Positions 36,366 to 49,041 of a stretch of 64,000 bases of DNA are shown here, in pieces. The notes under the pieces were generated by a model that did no database searches, was not told where the DNA came from, and saw nothing but the letters and a program-made list of their open reading frames with translations. The DNA comes from Floccularia luteovirens. Its lineage: Eukaryota > Basidiomycota > Agaricomycetes > Agaricales > Squamanitaceae. The stretch is taken from the NCBI GenBank assembly GCA_009739215.1, contig VSJF01000005.1, positions 2,108,001 to 2,172,000 on the forward strand, written 5' to 3'. Made by a program: the position numbers and the translations under genes. Within the stretch, counting starts at the first letter, position 1, and each line of letters begins with the position of its first letter.

Positions 36366-38541
36366 CTAAACCTTTGTGATAGTTGGAGGAGGTGCACCAA
36401 CATCGGACTCTCCAGGTGCAGCACCAAGCTCCGAAATGGCTGTTATGATGGTATGCCGCAAGCCCTCTACCAACAAAGGAAATGCTCGAGGGCGATGGAT
36501 TGTGCGAAACGCAATGTCACGCAAAGCAACCAGATCGACGGACTCGGTACTCCCGAGAGGAAATCCCAACGTTTCAAGATGTGTAGCAAATGATATATTC
36601 GATTCTAAATTTTTGTCATCTTCTGCAGATTTAGGGTAAATGATCTATAATGGCGGGAATCATCCTATTGTCAGCGTTGGTTCGGAATAAATGAAAGGAA
36701 GCGTGTTGAATTACCCCTAGAAGCGCAGAATCTTTCTGAGAAGGTCCGATATTGCAGTCCGAGCTACCCCAGTCAAGATTTGTGCGAAGTTGATCCCATA
36801 GCCCCGATCCCACAACATCTCCACTGTAAAAGCATGATGGAGAATGTGTCAAAAGGAGAGTTGTCTGCGTTTGAAACGAGGTCGTTTGGGAGCTGGACAT
36901 GTCCTAATCCAATTACATGGCCAATTTCGTGAAATAGAACAGATGTTTCTTTATTAATCTGTTCTTCCGTAGTAGGCCTTTCCATTCCAATCATGGAATC
37001 GTTTAAGAATAAAGAGGTACGTGGAGTACCGCCTTGTCTAGACCAGACATCCCTTTGGGCAACATATGTCGCGCTGCTAGATCCTAGTTGGCTCCTATGA
37101 AGTCTGTGATGCGTTCGTACCGAAGGAGATGCGGACTAGAACACTGTGAGCAGAGGTCGATGGTAATTCCATGAAGTTAAGGTTGGCACGGCTGCGTGAG
37201 CGATATGATGAAAAGACTTGACGGATACGCTCTTTACGATAGTCGCTTGCGGGTGATAGTGTGTTTTGAGATGGATTAGGCATGTTTTCTCCAGGGAGGA
37301 GACTAACATCCAAAAATGAGTATGTAATCTGGCTTCCAAGCGCCCATAGGTTGGGGATCCAGTCATTTGGCGAAGACGATGGAGAACTACACCACTTGTA
37401 ATAGTTATCTGTATGTGCACTTGCAGAGCTTGAACTTGTTGGGTCGGGCTGCGTCACAGGATTCGCAGCTCTATTAGCAGAACCTGCACGAGATAACGCG
37501 ATAAAAGCTGTAAAGGATGTGCGAACGGATTGCCAATCTTCTTTAATGTATGCGTCAATGATTGATATCCTGAAGCTACCAGTCACTTTCAGAACATCTA
37601 GTGCGTGATCCATTCCCCGAATGGTGTCCGCAAGTTTAGATATTGGGAAAGGGTAATTAACGAATATCAACGCTTTGTCAACGTCCGAAAGTTCATGGTT
37701 TGGAGGTATTGCATGGCCTTGGGCGTTCATCTCCGCCGGCATGAAGTATCTGAAGTAACAATTAGTATTACATCTACGGGACTGCAGTAAAGGTTTGTAC
37801 TTCATAATGGACCTTTCGTCTACAGATATGTAGTTTGTGATGTCCTCAGTTTCGGTAAGTGTCCAGTACATTCTGTCGAACATCGTCCGCAGTCCAACCT
37901 TGTTGCACGAACGTATAATACGCAATTGCCGCTAAAAGATCAAATAAATGCAGGTCTGTAAGGACATGTTTCTATGTATTCTGACCAGTTTCATTCAATG
38001 CTCCAGTTAATCCTCCTTCAGCAGAAATCGAATGATGCTCGTGATCCAAGCCCAGAAAATGTCCAAATTCGTGAAGGACCACACCTCTCTCGTGAATCGT
38101 AACGGTAGATCCAGAGCCGACAGAGGCAAAATTCATAGTGGCTTGACCAGGCGGGATTTGTTGTGATTGCTTCCCGACATAGGACCATGATCCAGATTGA
38201 GGGTCGAAGGTGATCCGTATATCTGCTTTATCAACATCTGGGCCCGCAACGTAATTGAAACGAATGTTCGCATGCCTCTCCCATTCGGCTTTGATGAGTC
38301 TGACTTTAGCTTGTTGTGCGACAGTCCCAGGGATCGTCCTCAGAAATCCGAATGTCAGAACCTGGTATGATAAGATGACTTGGTACTGCAGAGAAACCAA
38401 GACATAAACCAACGACCTACTGCACCATTATCCCACATAAGGGAGGATCTGATTGATTGCTGAACCTGGAGGTCCGCTACCTGCTTTGGTAAGAATGGTA
38501 CCGCATGCGTTTTGAAACCATGTATAGGCTACTTCAGCCAT
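36366..38541 (-). CDS. Tandem metzincin protein B (two zinc-protease domains, frame breaks)
   Basis: Opens near MAEVAYTWFQNACG (ATG at 38541). Protease domain 1 has VLTFGFLRTIPG, KADIRITFDPQSGSWSYVG and the zinc motif HEFGHFLGLDHEH, then IMKYFMPAEM across an intron. A linker and ELSDVDKALIFVNYP follow. Domain 2 has VLVRISFGTN, the zinc motif HEIGHVIGLGH and the Met-turn region SIML/YSG. The C-terminus is IIYPKSAEDD to PPPTITKV, TAG at 36368-36366. It pairs with the protein at 43.9-48.6 kb along its whole length, including intron positions. The frame breaks by one base at about 36828-36831 (an extra base in CTTTTAC within the Met-turn) and at about 37850-37853; the 5' splice and a site near 37120 are also unresolved. 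It is thus either a pseudogene or affected by indel errors. No signal peptide is visible, so a cytosolic protein is suggested. Confidence 0.65.
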
Positions 38542-39154
38542 GCTGCCAATATGGGGGTATTTTGGGATTGTGGGTAGGCTGTATCGTTATAAGTACTTAG
38601 GTGTAACAAGGGACATGATAGGCTTGAACAATGCGATTTCAATTCGAATCTGGACAGACGGCTTTCACTTTACCGGATGTATAAGATTGGTACTTCCAGC
38701 CCGCTGACCACAAGGAAGGAGTTTCCGTGCTCTGCGGTGCAAGGCCTGCCACCTTGAGAGGATGTATCAGGGGTATCGAGTCGGAAGACGACTGGCAGAA
38801 CAGGATATACTGTACACAATTGACATGAGAAAACCGTACTCTCTCCGCATCTAAAAATGGTTTTTGTATGTAGTCCTGAGTGATCGCGATTAGCAACAAG
38901 GCATAAGTATATCCTATCCAGTACGACAGTTCGCGTAATATGAATGTTCCATCAGAACCTGGATATGTATCACGGAGTCTTATAATATCAGGAGACAGAT
39001 GACAGAATTAATGGAAGTTAACTTTGTCAGCCACATCCCGGTCACAATGGTGTTGATGTTTAATAGCTCGTGGGTATCCTATGTACTAAAAAATTGTCCC
39101 GCGAGTAACACAATAGAGTATACATGTAATCTCGGCCAGAATTGAAGATATGAA
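38542..39154. other. Intergenic between metzincin B and kinase genes
   Basis: 613 bases; the two genes run in the same direction. A minus-strand fragment at 38639-38899 has no recognisable family. The left part should be the promoter of the metzincin B gene. Confidence 0.4.
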
Positions 39155-42100
39155 TCATATCCACTGCATGTAATTTGATGGTATAACTTCGAAAATTTCA
39201 AAATTAACGAAGTCTGCTGACAATTGGCTAGTGAAATATAACTTACTGCCTTCAGTATTGTCTGCCTTGCGTGCAATCCACCATCGATTACGACTATCTA
39301 ATATGTCCAGAATCTCTCCTTTGGCAAATGAAAGTTCCGTGGGATCGTCAGCAGAAGCAGTATCTGTTAGCGTGTGTGAGTCATGGTCAGCAGTGTCTAC
39401 CTTGATAATGGTAGTAGATCGTGTTCACATTTAAACAATGCCCTAGCTTGTTTCTGTAATAAGAAAGTTCACATATTAAAAAGAGGTTATAGTGAGAGCT
39501 ACATGCCTTGGGCTCATCTATCACTGTAAGATAATTGCGGGGTGCCTCTTGAAAGGATGTTTGTCGAAAGTTCACAGTTACAGTAAGAATAAGAACTCAC
39601 CTCCTTCGGTCCCGTCAGTTTGCCTTGCAATCCACCAGTTCGCTGTTTTATCAAGGATCTCGAGAATTTCACCTTTCTTGAGAGTGAGCTCTTTGGGGTC
39701 ATCGGTTGGAGTATCTAGGGTGTATTAGACTATTATAATAACTAAATGAAGTCGGTTAAGGAATTCTCACAATTGTATAAGACTCGTGCCCAACAAACAG
39801 GTTTCTTTGCTTCTGGCTGCTGCACCACAACGGTTGCCGATGACGCTGGTATATGTTATGTTTGGATACTATAATGGATAAAATACACGGCTTACCTTTT
39901 GATGTGAATCCGGTTTCATTTGACGTCTCGCTCTTAGCGGTGGTGCCATTTTTTACTTCAGTGTCATTTTTTGTCTATCAGTGATGGGCAGTAGTCACAA
40001 TAGTTTCAAAAGGAAGATGAGAATTGATTGATTTTACCTCTGTGAGTACGCTGAAGTAATTTGATGGAACATCTACATATTTATTCCGTTAGAGAACATC
40101 TTGAGAGGCGAATTAAACATACGCCCTTCTGCTCCATCCAACTTCCTCGCTAACCACCACTTGAAGCGGTCATCAAGGATGTCGAGTATTTCTCCAGATA
40201 TGAAACTCAGCTCGTCTGGATCATTGACAGATGCAGTATCTAAAGAAAATGAGATTATCGGATGTCATAACATTTCCGACCTCTTCGGCCTACATTTGTA
40301 CCTTGCCTTTGCCTTATACAAAGGTTTTTTCGATTTATTATTGCCTGGGGAGGTGGTAGTGCCATCTGAGTTAGTTGTAATAGTCGATTCTCCTTTTTCC
40401 TTGTTTGTGCCGGGTGTGGAGGAAGGTGATGTGGATATTGGGATTTTGTCTGGTGTGGTGGTCTTCAGCTTCTCAATCAAGTCACGGACTCGCATTTTCG
40501 GAGCACCAGGCTCTTTTATTACGGGTTCTTTTCGCTCTTCTGCATCCCCGCCCAGCGGAGACGGCGGTTTTATTGGAGGAGAAACGACAGCTGGTTGAGT
40601 TGGCAGGACTGGTGGAGGTGGTTCCTCCGTTGGCTGGGAAAGTGCTTGGTCCGGTGAAGGTTGTGTATCCTGCGGTGTATCCTGTGATGTAGAAGGTGGT
40701 TGATCTGGTGGTGGAGTTGGCATGTCTTGTAACTTTGATGTTGGTGTGGAGATTGAAGATGGGGATAATTCTACAGCAGTTTCTCCTGATTGTGGCGAAA
40801 GGGGTGAATCAGTATTCACAATCCAGTTAGCCCAAGGTTGTTTTGGAGAATAAAAGTCATCGTCATCAGGTGTATCTTTCGATTCCATCAGTTGAATACA
40901 ACGTTCCATCAGGTCACATACGGCGACTGCATTTGGCCGCTGTTTGGGATTTTTTACCCAACAGTGTTCCGCTATATCCCATATCTCATCTGTAAGTGCT
41001 GGTGCCTCATCCTCCTCTGGTCGTTCCGGGCGAACATCCTTGTCCACCACGAGATTGATAAAGTCGATGTAATCAACATGTCCAAGGGGCACTTCAGTTG
41101 TGAATACCTATAAATAATAAGGGATATATTTTTAAGATGGTCAAAGTGATTTAAGACGACAAACCTCATATATAGTCATCCCGAAGGCATAAATGTCCAC
41201 TGGCTTTCGGAGCGCACCGCCCAGTAAACGTTCTGGTGACATCCAGTTGCGGCTCCCCGTGACAGATTCACGTTTGCCTCCAGGAGCAATTGAGCGGCTG
41301 GTGGCATCAGCTTTTACTCTTGACAGCCCAAAATCGCACAGTACTGCATTGCCCGCATCATCAATGAGAACATTAAGCTGGTGATAGATGAACGACTAAT
41401 TAATGTCAAGTGTGGCAAGCAAGTATAAGCGACAAACCGCCTTGAGATCTCCGTGGATCACGTTCTGCGAATGCAAATGTACCAATCCAAGAGAAATATG
41501 ATATAACTATATGGAATGGTCAGGATAGTTAAAATTACTTTAAGAGTGGACCCACAATTTTTATTCGATCACATTTTGGGTGCTTTGATACGTAATCGCG
41601 CGCGTTCCCGTTTCTTAGGTATGGCATAACAATAAATGGCCGGTCATCAAAAATGTTGGCACCAAGAAATTCTGTAATAAAACAATAAAAAAAAGGAAAT
41701 TAAATAATAGAACAAAGCATACGCAGGACATGTGGATGCCGTAGGTTGGACCATGCCTGGAGTTGCAGAAACAGAGGTTAACCTAAAACAATGGCATTGA
41801 AACCCAGAACACGTACTTCGATTTCGCGTCGTACAATCTGAAAAATGAATGAACTAACAGATCCCCAAAAATTTCAGAATACGTACTGTTGAACTTGGTA
41901 TTCCACCTGCATCGGCTTTTAACACCTTAAGAGCAACAGGAGTCTTGTTCCATATCCCGCGGAAAACTTGACCACTGACGCAAGCCTGAGAATGAAAAAT
42001 AGATTTATACTTTTGGAAAGAACATACTCACAACCCTCCCGATCCAATTTCTGCACTGAATTCCACCTCGAATGCGGTTACGGTCCAACTATCGATATGT

Positions 42101-43011
42101 ACTTGCTCGCGACTTGTGGAGGCTAGGTAGTTCAAGCTATGAGACAAAAACTTCCGTTGACGTGGATCCGCGACCGTATACTTTTCGAGCGACTTATGCA
42201 GGGATATCATCATTGCCATTACACTACTATGTTGCCCATCTGTGTTCCAATCCGGGTGAATACGATCCAAAAGTGGAAATAAGATATAAATGCATACTTA
42301 AGAGTTCAACAAGTTGGTTTTGGTTTGACTCCAATGAACTCAGGCGAATATCCAGGGCTTTCTGATCTCTGGCTCTGGCATCTTCACTTTTCTTCTGCCA
42401 GTCTTGGTTGTTGAGTAAAGAAGAAATCTATACGATTTTTTGCAGAGCATTGAGTACAGAGCACTTGACGAAATGAAATCACTTTGACAGAAATGCCTTG
42501 AGACTCACTTCAAAGGCATTTACAAGATTGCTCAGGCGTCGGTAGAACAGATCTATAGCGAGAACGCTGTCTTTTTGCTTGTACAGCTGTTTCAACAGCC
42601 CATAGCTTGCCTGAAGCTTCACAAAATCTTCGATTTCATTAAGCAACCTAACAAGAAGATAAGCACCCGATGATATAACATATCCAAGATACGATTTAAC
42701 ACGAAGGTCATGTTTGTACCGAGCCCATGTTTATAAGGACTCACGTACCTATGAAGGTTGAAAAGTTCTCGTTGCCCTTTCCCCATAGTCCCCTTCCCTG
42801 AATCTAGCTGAATACGACCCGCCGCCGCCTCTGCATTTAAGGTACTAAGAAGTTCCGCAACGACACTTGTAAGAGTCTCCAGTTGTATCTTGAGATCGCC
42901 CGCTGCTTGCGATGTGTCCCAAATATATCGCAGTATAGTAAATGCTGTATGCAATCCTGGAACTGGAACTATGTCCAAACAGGACATTACTATGTCGAGT
43001 GGGGTAGTCAT
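39155..43011 (-). CDS. Protein kinase with MLKL/HeLo-like bundle and three SH3 domains
   Basis: The N-terminal about 190 residues form a predicted helical bundle (IVPVPGLHTAFTILRYIW; RLLNEIEDFVKLQAS; FYRRLSNLVNAFEISSLLNN) like the MLKL/HeLo-type domains found before kinases in basidiomycetes. The TKL-type kinase domain has all core elements: GSGGFGQVFRG glycine loop, VALKVLK lysine, VIHGDLKA catalytic loop (HGD instead of HRD), LCDFGLSR, and MSPERLLGG activation end. A Pro/Ser/Thr-rich linker follows, then three SH3 domains (each with DDP-ELSF or like, GEIL-ILD and WW-AR) ending EGIIPSNYMQWI at TGA 39157-39155. Each SH3 is split by an intron at the same codon (after the first base of the second Tyr in the Y-x-Y motif). 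One intron is GC-AG (39506-39454). No frame breaks seen. MLKL is a cell-death effector in animals, and HeLo domains kill in fungal incompatibility; a death or stress-signalling role is inferred. Confidence 0.88.
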
Positions 43012-43943
43012 CCTTGATACACGGAATCCAACAATGGATGACTAAACCCAGTTGATTACCCGTAGTGGATCAGCTGTGTCAATGGCCGCGAGCTGCCTTG
43101 CGGAGAAGGACAAAGTGTTTGATTCAATAGAAGCCAGTATTGATGGATTGGCGGAAGATATTCCTCATCAATTCCCTGTATTGTTATTTCAGGTTGATGT
43201 TAACTGATCTTCAGCGTAAAGGTTTATGTGTGTGATGTGGAATGCTAAGTTTGTCTCAAGCAAATGATACGTATGTTGATTGCGGAGAAGAATGGGTTTA
43301 CTTGAGCTGTATACTGTGCATATAAGCGCCGGCCGTCATGTGTCCTGACTCCTGACAGGCAGGTACAGAAGTTCACGCACCTATCAGCGCTTAAACTGTT
43401 AACTTGTCTACATCCATGATTTTTCAGGCGCCCTGTCGACTATTGCCTCTGCTGATTGGTATATGTTCCAGGTTTTTTGGCTTGTGCATCCAAAATTTTT
43501 CATCACAGATAGCCCGGAAAGCCTGTGTTAGTATTGGGAACACTATTTAATCAAGGAGGTTGTCAAAAAGTAGTAAGTCCCGACGGCGTAAATAAGAATA
43601 ACCTGGTGAATAAATACTAACACAAACACAAACCTCCACCAATCTATTCATTATAACCCATATTAAACCCATCAACACATAGTTTTTCTATTGTGGATTC
43701 GATGCTGAAGCATATTATCCGGAGCGGTCGCACCAACGTTCGAGTTGGTAAACTTTTTCGTACCTAACTTCCTTTACTCTCGGGGAGTGTTATGCGGTTC
43801 TAAAGTTGGGAACCATTGTATATCGTAGGAGTTCTTATCCCGTTTTTATGTGCTTGTAACTTATCATACTGTTGAGCTTCATTCAAATACCCACGTATAA
43901 AGAATGATCCTCACTACTGCCCTCCCAATTCAACATATCTAGA
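43012..43943. promoter_or_regulatory. Shared 5' region of kinase and metzincin A genes
   Basis: 932 bases between divergent start codons with no coding signal. The size fits a bidirectional promoter region; no specific sites assigned. Confidence 0.45.
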
Positions 43944-46900
43944 ATGACCACAGCTCCACAACCCTGGTTCCAGCAAGCTTGTGCTGATGTCTGCGGAGAC
44001 AAGAATGCACTCTTGACCATGAAAAATGGTTATGCTAGGTACAGTAACTGACGCTGCTTCTCAAGCCTTCTTGACAAAGGCTAGGTCCACTCTAGGGAAA
44101 TCAGGGCAAGTGAAGCATCTTTACCCATAAGTTCTTACTCTAGCCCTCATTTTTTTGTGTTACAGACTTTGTCCATTGGCTTCATTTCCAATCCTGGAGT
44201 TGACACAATCCAACAGCAGCAGACAGTGCAATTGACACTCACGGAATGGCTCAAGTACACTAATGTGCACTTCGTCTTCGCGGAGGGTGCAGCCGACATC
44301 AATGTCGCGAATATACGGGTCACCTTCGATGCAACTTCTGGGTCTTGGGGATATATCGGGAAAGACGCCCAAAATGTTCCCGTTGGACAAGCCACCTTGA
44401 ACCTTGGTGCAGTGGGTCCGGGATCAAACGTAAGCCTTCAGGAGAGAGGGGCAATATTACACGAATTCGGGCATGCGCTGGGTTTAATCCATGAACATCA
44501 ATCCCCTTTACAAGGCGGTCTTGCAACGCTCAAGGATGACGGTATGGCTTCATCACTATCTTACTGACATATGTGTCAGCTGATGTCGTTCTATGTAGCA
44601 ACAACGACGTATGAAACCTACGTACAGCCCACCTGGACGGCTACAGATGTATCTCAACAGATGATGAACATATACAACAAGCAGAATGTCAGCAACTATT
44701 TACAACTCGATACGACATCGATCATGAGGTTTGCCTTTTGTTGTGCTTAAACTATGTCTGAATCTAAATTTCCATTTGTTCGCTAGGTATTTCATTCCAG
44801 GGCAGATGACTACTGCAGGCAACACAATTACTAGTAACACCGAGTTGTCCAATTGAGATAAGGCTTACATGGTCCTCATGTATCCCATGCCTCACACGAC
44901 AAACTCTGCCGATCCCGCTTGGACGGTCGCTACTGCGATGACCCAATTCGGCATTGGTGACGATATTCAGGCCCTTATACTGAATGAATATCAGAACGGG
45001 AACTTAAATGCTGTTCGTATATTTTTTACGACATTCCTTAGTCTTAACACACCAGGGAGCGGGACTGTTCCGAAGACAATCGTGGGCGACTTATTATGGG
45101 AACCTGATTGGTGTGACGAAGAAGCTGAAGATGAAGATGAAGATGGCTCTGCTCCAAATTCTGCCAGCCAGGGGGTGACGACCACAAATGATAGGTTATG
45201 GTCTCCTGGGCAACAGCTCCGATATCATTTCCTCCCCGCCGTTGTTAAATCTGGCACGATGCCAAACCCACAGCAGAATACATTATCGGAGGCCACTCCT
45301 TACCGGCATACCGTGGTAGTTGACATGCTTCAGCACTATGCAGGAAAATGCAATATCCAGATCATAGAAGAACCCGATTTGGCAAATAACCCAGAAGTGC
45401 GAATTTCTTTTGGCACGAATACAGAAAATAGATCATGGAGCCATACGGGTTCAATTGAAATTGACGGAGAACGAACTCGCTCGAGAATAGCCAAACGCGG
45501 TGGTCGTTCGGATACAACTCTATTCTTCACGGACACAAGAGTTTGGGCCCAGCAACCAGCCAGTGCGCCCCTATTGGAAAGCCAAAATGCCACGTTGTAC
45601 CACGAAATTGGACACACACTGGGTCTAAACCACGAACAAGCATCACCTGGCTTAACTTGGAACAGGGAGCAGAAAGCATATATGATATACACCCCCTTCG
45701 ATTTTGAAATCGATCATGTTATATTCCGGACTACACTATGGGACATCATATTTTGGACTTTTCAAAAACTTCTTTTTAAGGCACTGATTCTACACAAAAG
45801 AACTTGATGCCTTCAGACAAGGATTACGCGACTTTGGGAGTCAGTCATCATACTCACTTTTTGACTGGGGATTATTTCCTGACAAAAAAAAACAGGCAAT
45901 CTACCCCTTCTCTAGTGCCCAAGAAGCAGCTGATGCAAGACCTACCTTGGTAGACAATATGAATACCCTAGGAATTGCGAGAAACAGTCATGAGACAGCG
46001 GTAATTGTTGCTTTGCGTGATACTGCATTCGGATCCCCCATTGGTTCTGATGCATTCAAAGCTGCCATTACTGCAATGCGGAACACGATCAGAGACACTC
46101 TTGCCGCATACTTCCAGACGCACCCTCAGTACATCTATGATCCACCCCCTCCAGTGGATGGTGGCGATGGAGGGGAGGTAGATGGAATTCACCCAACAGA
46201 CACATCCCAAGATATAACCCCCGGGTCTACTGATGATCAGACAAAAGGGTCGTTCCTCGATGTTATCCTGGCAAAAATGAACGATATATTCGCTCCCACT
46301 ACTGGCCAAATTTTTTCTCTTCAGTTCCCTGGACGCTTCTTACAACAGGAGCAATACGCTTGGGACACCACAGCTGCAGGTATATATGGCCAATTTGTCA
46401 AGCCAACAGTTGTCAACGAGAGCGAGTTCAGACTTGTGGATCAACTTTACAACGTAGGCACCATTGTCGGTGCACCGAATGGTATCAACTTGTCCATTGT
46501 TTATGAACAATGCCTCAACAACCTCGTTCCTGCATTTCAAACGTCTGCTTTATCGAAACAGCAAGACAAGATTCGACAGTGGCTCCTCAAGTCTGTCCCA
46601 ATGTCGGGATGGGTTAAGGACCTCATAGCGGCCCAGCAATCAGGTGCTTCCGCCTCATCTCCTGCCCCAGCGGATATCAATCCTGGCGCACCCACCAGTA
46701 CAGCACCTACAGACCAACCCTCATTCTCTGTTGCAAATAAACTTGACGACGATACTGTCAATCGAATGGAACTTGCAGAAGCATTGATGCAGGAATACCT
46801 CTCTGCAAAACAAGTATGGGAACTCGAACGAGTTGATATGATCAAAAGTGCTACACCTGACGCTCTAAACGATGTTACACGCAAATTAGCACATATCACA

Positions 46901-48635
46901 ACGATCCGCGAGGCACAGCTTGCTTCGAAATATGCAGATGCGGTTGTACGTGGCTATTCCCATACTATTAGACAATATTTCGGATATATGGACATCAAGA
47001 GCCCAGCCGAATTCTTACAGGACGCAAAGGATGCCCTGCGCGAGGCTGCCTCGAGTTCTCTTGATGGCAGCCTGACTATTTACCCTGTGCAGATGCAGCC
47101 CATCGACTGGTTCCAGGGATTGTCGACATCATTTACATTGGAAGACCTCACTTCTGATCCTGCACTCATTGACCAACAAATCGACGCCAAATCAAAGCAA
47201 CTTGACGTTCTCAACAGCAAGTTGACATCGTTGCAACTCAACCCGAAGATCGATATGACAGCCCTCCAATCACAACTCGACGCGGCACAAAGCGGATATG
47301 ATAATGCACAGGCATCACTTTCACAGACATATTCGAATGAAGTCATTGCGCTTGCCAAGAGCTGCATTACTGCTGCTGGAGAGTTTGAGTTCTCTGAATT
47401 CGAAATCGTTGCTACGACATATGAATTAGCGACGTCATCGTACTCGAGGATGCAATGTCGAAACTGGCAGATGCCCAGAAAGCTGTGACACGAGCATCGC
47501 GGGTATACTCATCTCTTCTGTCCCAGAAAGCACTGGCAATGGCGACTGACACAGGAAATCAGAAGACACAGATTACTCTGGATATGAATGCACTCACACG
47601 CGACATCGATGAACTGACTGCACGCAGACAGGCTCTCCGTCCTCCCACTACGACTTCGACAACTCCTGCTCCGACAACGCCTGGGTCTATTAATGACGTT
47701 CCAATTTTACCACCACAAAACCAGTCTGCTGGAGGAAGCCGGTGGCAAGAGGTGATTATGAATCACCAACTGACAACGAAATTCTCGACGGATAGCAGTT
47801 CAAGCAGCGGTAAAACCTCTAAAACAGACATTGGGCTGCTCTTGTACAATTCCCATTCCGAGTCGTCATCTTCCAGTGGCCAGTCAAACAGTAACGACAC
47901 GGATTTCTCACTCGATGTGCAGATTGGGTTCCGTGCCACGCTTGTCACGGTGGATCGTGGGGGATGGTTCCAACCACAGTTCTTCAAGCAATCTGCTGGA
48001 TTCTACCACATCGACCAAAGGGTATCGTGGTCGAAGTGGCCGACGGGAATCATGACACTTGACGAGTTGAGGGCTGGTGGACAGGACGCGTGGGATGATT
48101 TGAATAAGAGCTTACTCCCTGCATATCCTGTGGGTTTCATTATCTGCAAGGTCAGTTCCATATGTGCTGCACTTTGTGCTTATATCTGACCGAATCGTCA
48201 ATAGGATATCACAATCAAGATTGCAATGACATCGGCACAAATGGCCAGCAGCGCCGCGAACATGGAACAAACACTATCCAAATCACAAGGAATACTATGC
48301 TTCTCGACGAGTTCAGCAGAGACACGCACGTCATCTCAAAAGGTGTATAGTTTCGAATCATCTTCTGATGGGATATTTATAAGGATCCCGGGACCACAAG
48401 TGAGTTTTATTACACCATTGTATCATTCAGTGATTAATCTCCTGCTTAGATCTTGGGGTACTATTTACAACTTACGGATAATGATGAAACGCAAGACATG
48501 CCTGCTGATTTACCGGATGACTTTTTGGTTTCAGACTCGGATTATGATTCCACGGTTGCGAACGGGGTTCAACCTTCTAGTGGTACTCAACCAACAACTG
48601 GAAATCCACCTCCTACCGGATCATCCACTGCATGA
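43944..48635 (+). CDS. Tandem metzincin protein A fused to a large C-terminal module (broken frame)
   Basis: Begins MTTAPQPWFQQACADVCG at 43944; splicing to the next exon (44166) is unclear. Protease domain 1: NIRVTFDATSGSWGYIG and HEFGHALGLIHEH. Domain 2: VRISFGTNTENRSWSHTG, HEIGHTLGLNHEQ and SIMLYSGLHYG, then PSDKDYATLG joined by a 56-base intron (45840-45895) to AIYPFSSAQEAAD. From here a single open frame runs from the part shared with metzincin B through a Pro/Asp/Gly linker into about 800 residues of a coiled-coil-rich module: IFSLQFPGRFLQQEQYAW, AKSKQLDVLNSKLTSLQL, and near the end GGWFQPQFFKQSAGFYHID. I know the latter module only as an uncharacterised fungal family. Breaks: in-frame TGA at 44854-44856, one-base frame changes near 45709, 45777 and 47428. 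It is a pseudogene, or affected by indel errors plus one nonsense change. Confidence 0.65.
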
Positions 48636-49041
48636 AATAAACTACGAACATTTCTGTTATAAAGAACCTATCTGATTTTCTCTTGCTTTTAAAGAGACCA
48701 ATAATGTTTCCCACTAAAGAGTTTTACTAGTTGGGAAACTGACTTGTGAATTGTAGTTGTATATATGTATATATGTTTATGTAACTCGTGGTTGAAATAG
48801 GTTTCTGGTTTAGTTGTACAGTCGAGCGATGTGACTCGGGTAAGCATGATACGACTGTATAACAACTTGGAAATTGGGGGGATTCAAAAATTTTCTTGAA
48901 CAAGTTACTCATTCGCACCTATAACGTTAATTATCCAAGCTAGCCAGGCCATGAGACTTATGTGAGTAATTAAGTTTAGTTAGAAGCCTTGTACATGAGT
49001 GAGTGGAGAATTATACATCATAAACGTAAAATATTTGCAAT
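48636..49041. other. Convergent intergenic gap
   Basis: 406 AT-rich bases between the metzincin A and oxidase gene ends; nothing recognised. Confidence 0.45.

Noticed and set aside
37080..37130. A 37-base intron in metzincin B that would remove one frame break
   Set aside because: It is much shorter than the 49-65-base introns elsewhere in the window, and it would delete residues conserved in paralogue A. Left as unresolved.
47763..48055. Frames on both strands inside the metzincin A C-terminal module
   Set aside because: They are shadows of the long plus-strand frame, which has the recognisable motif GGWFQPQFFKQS.
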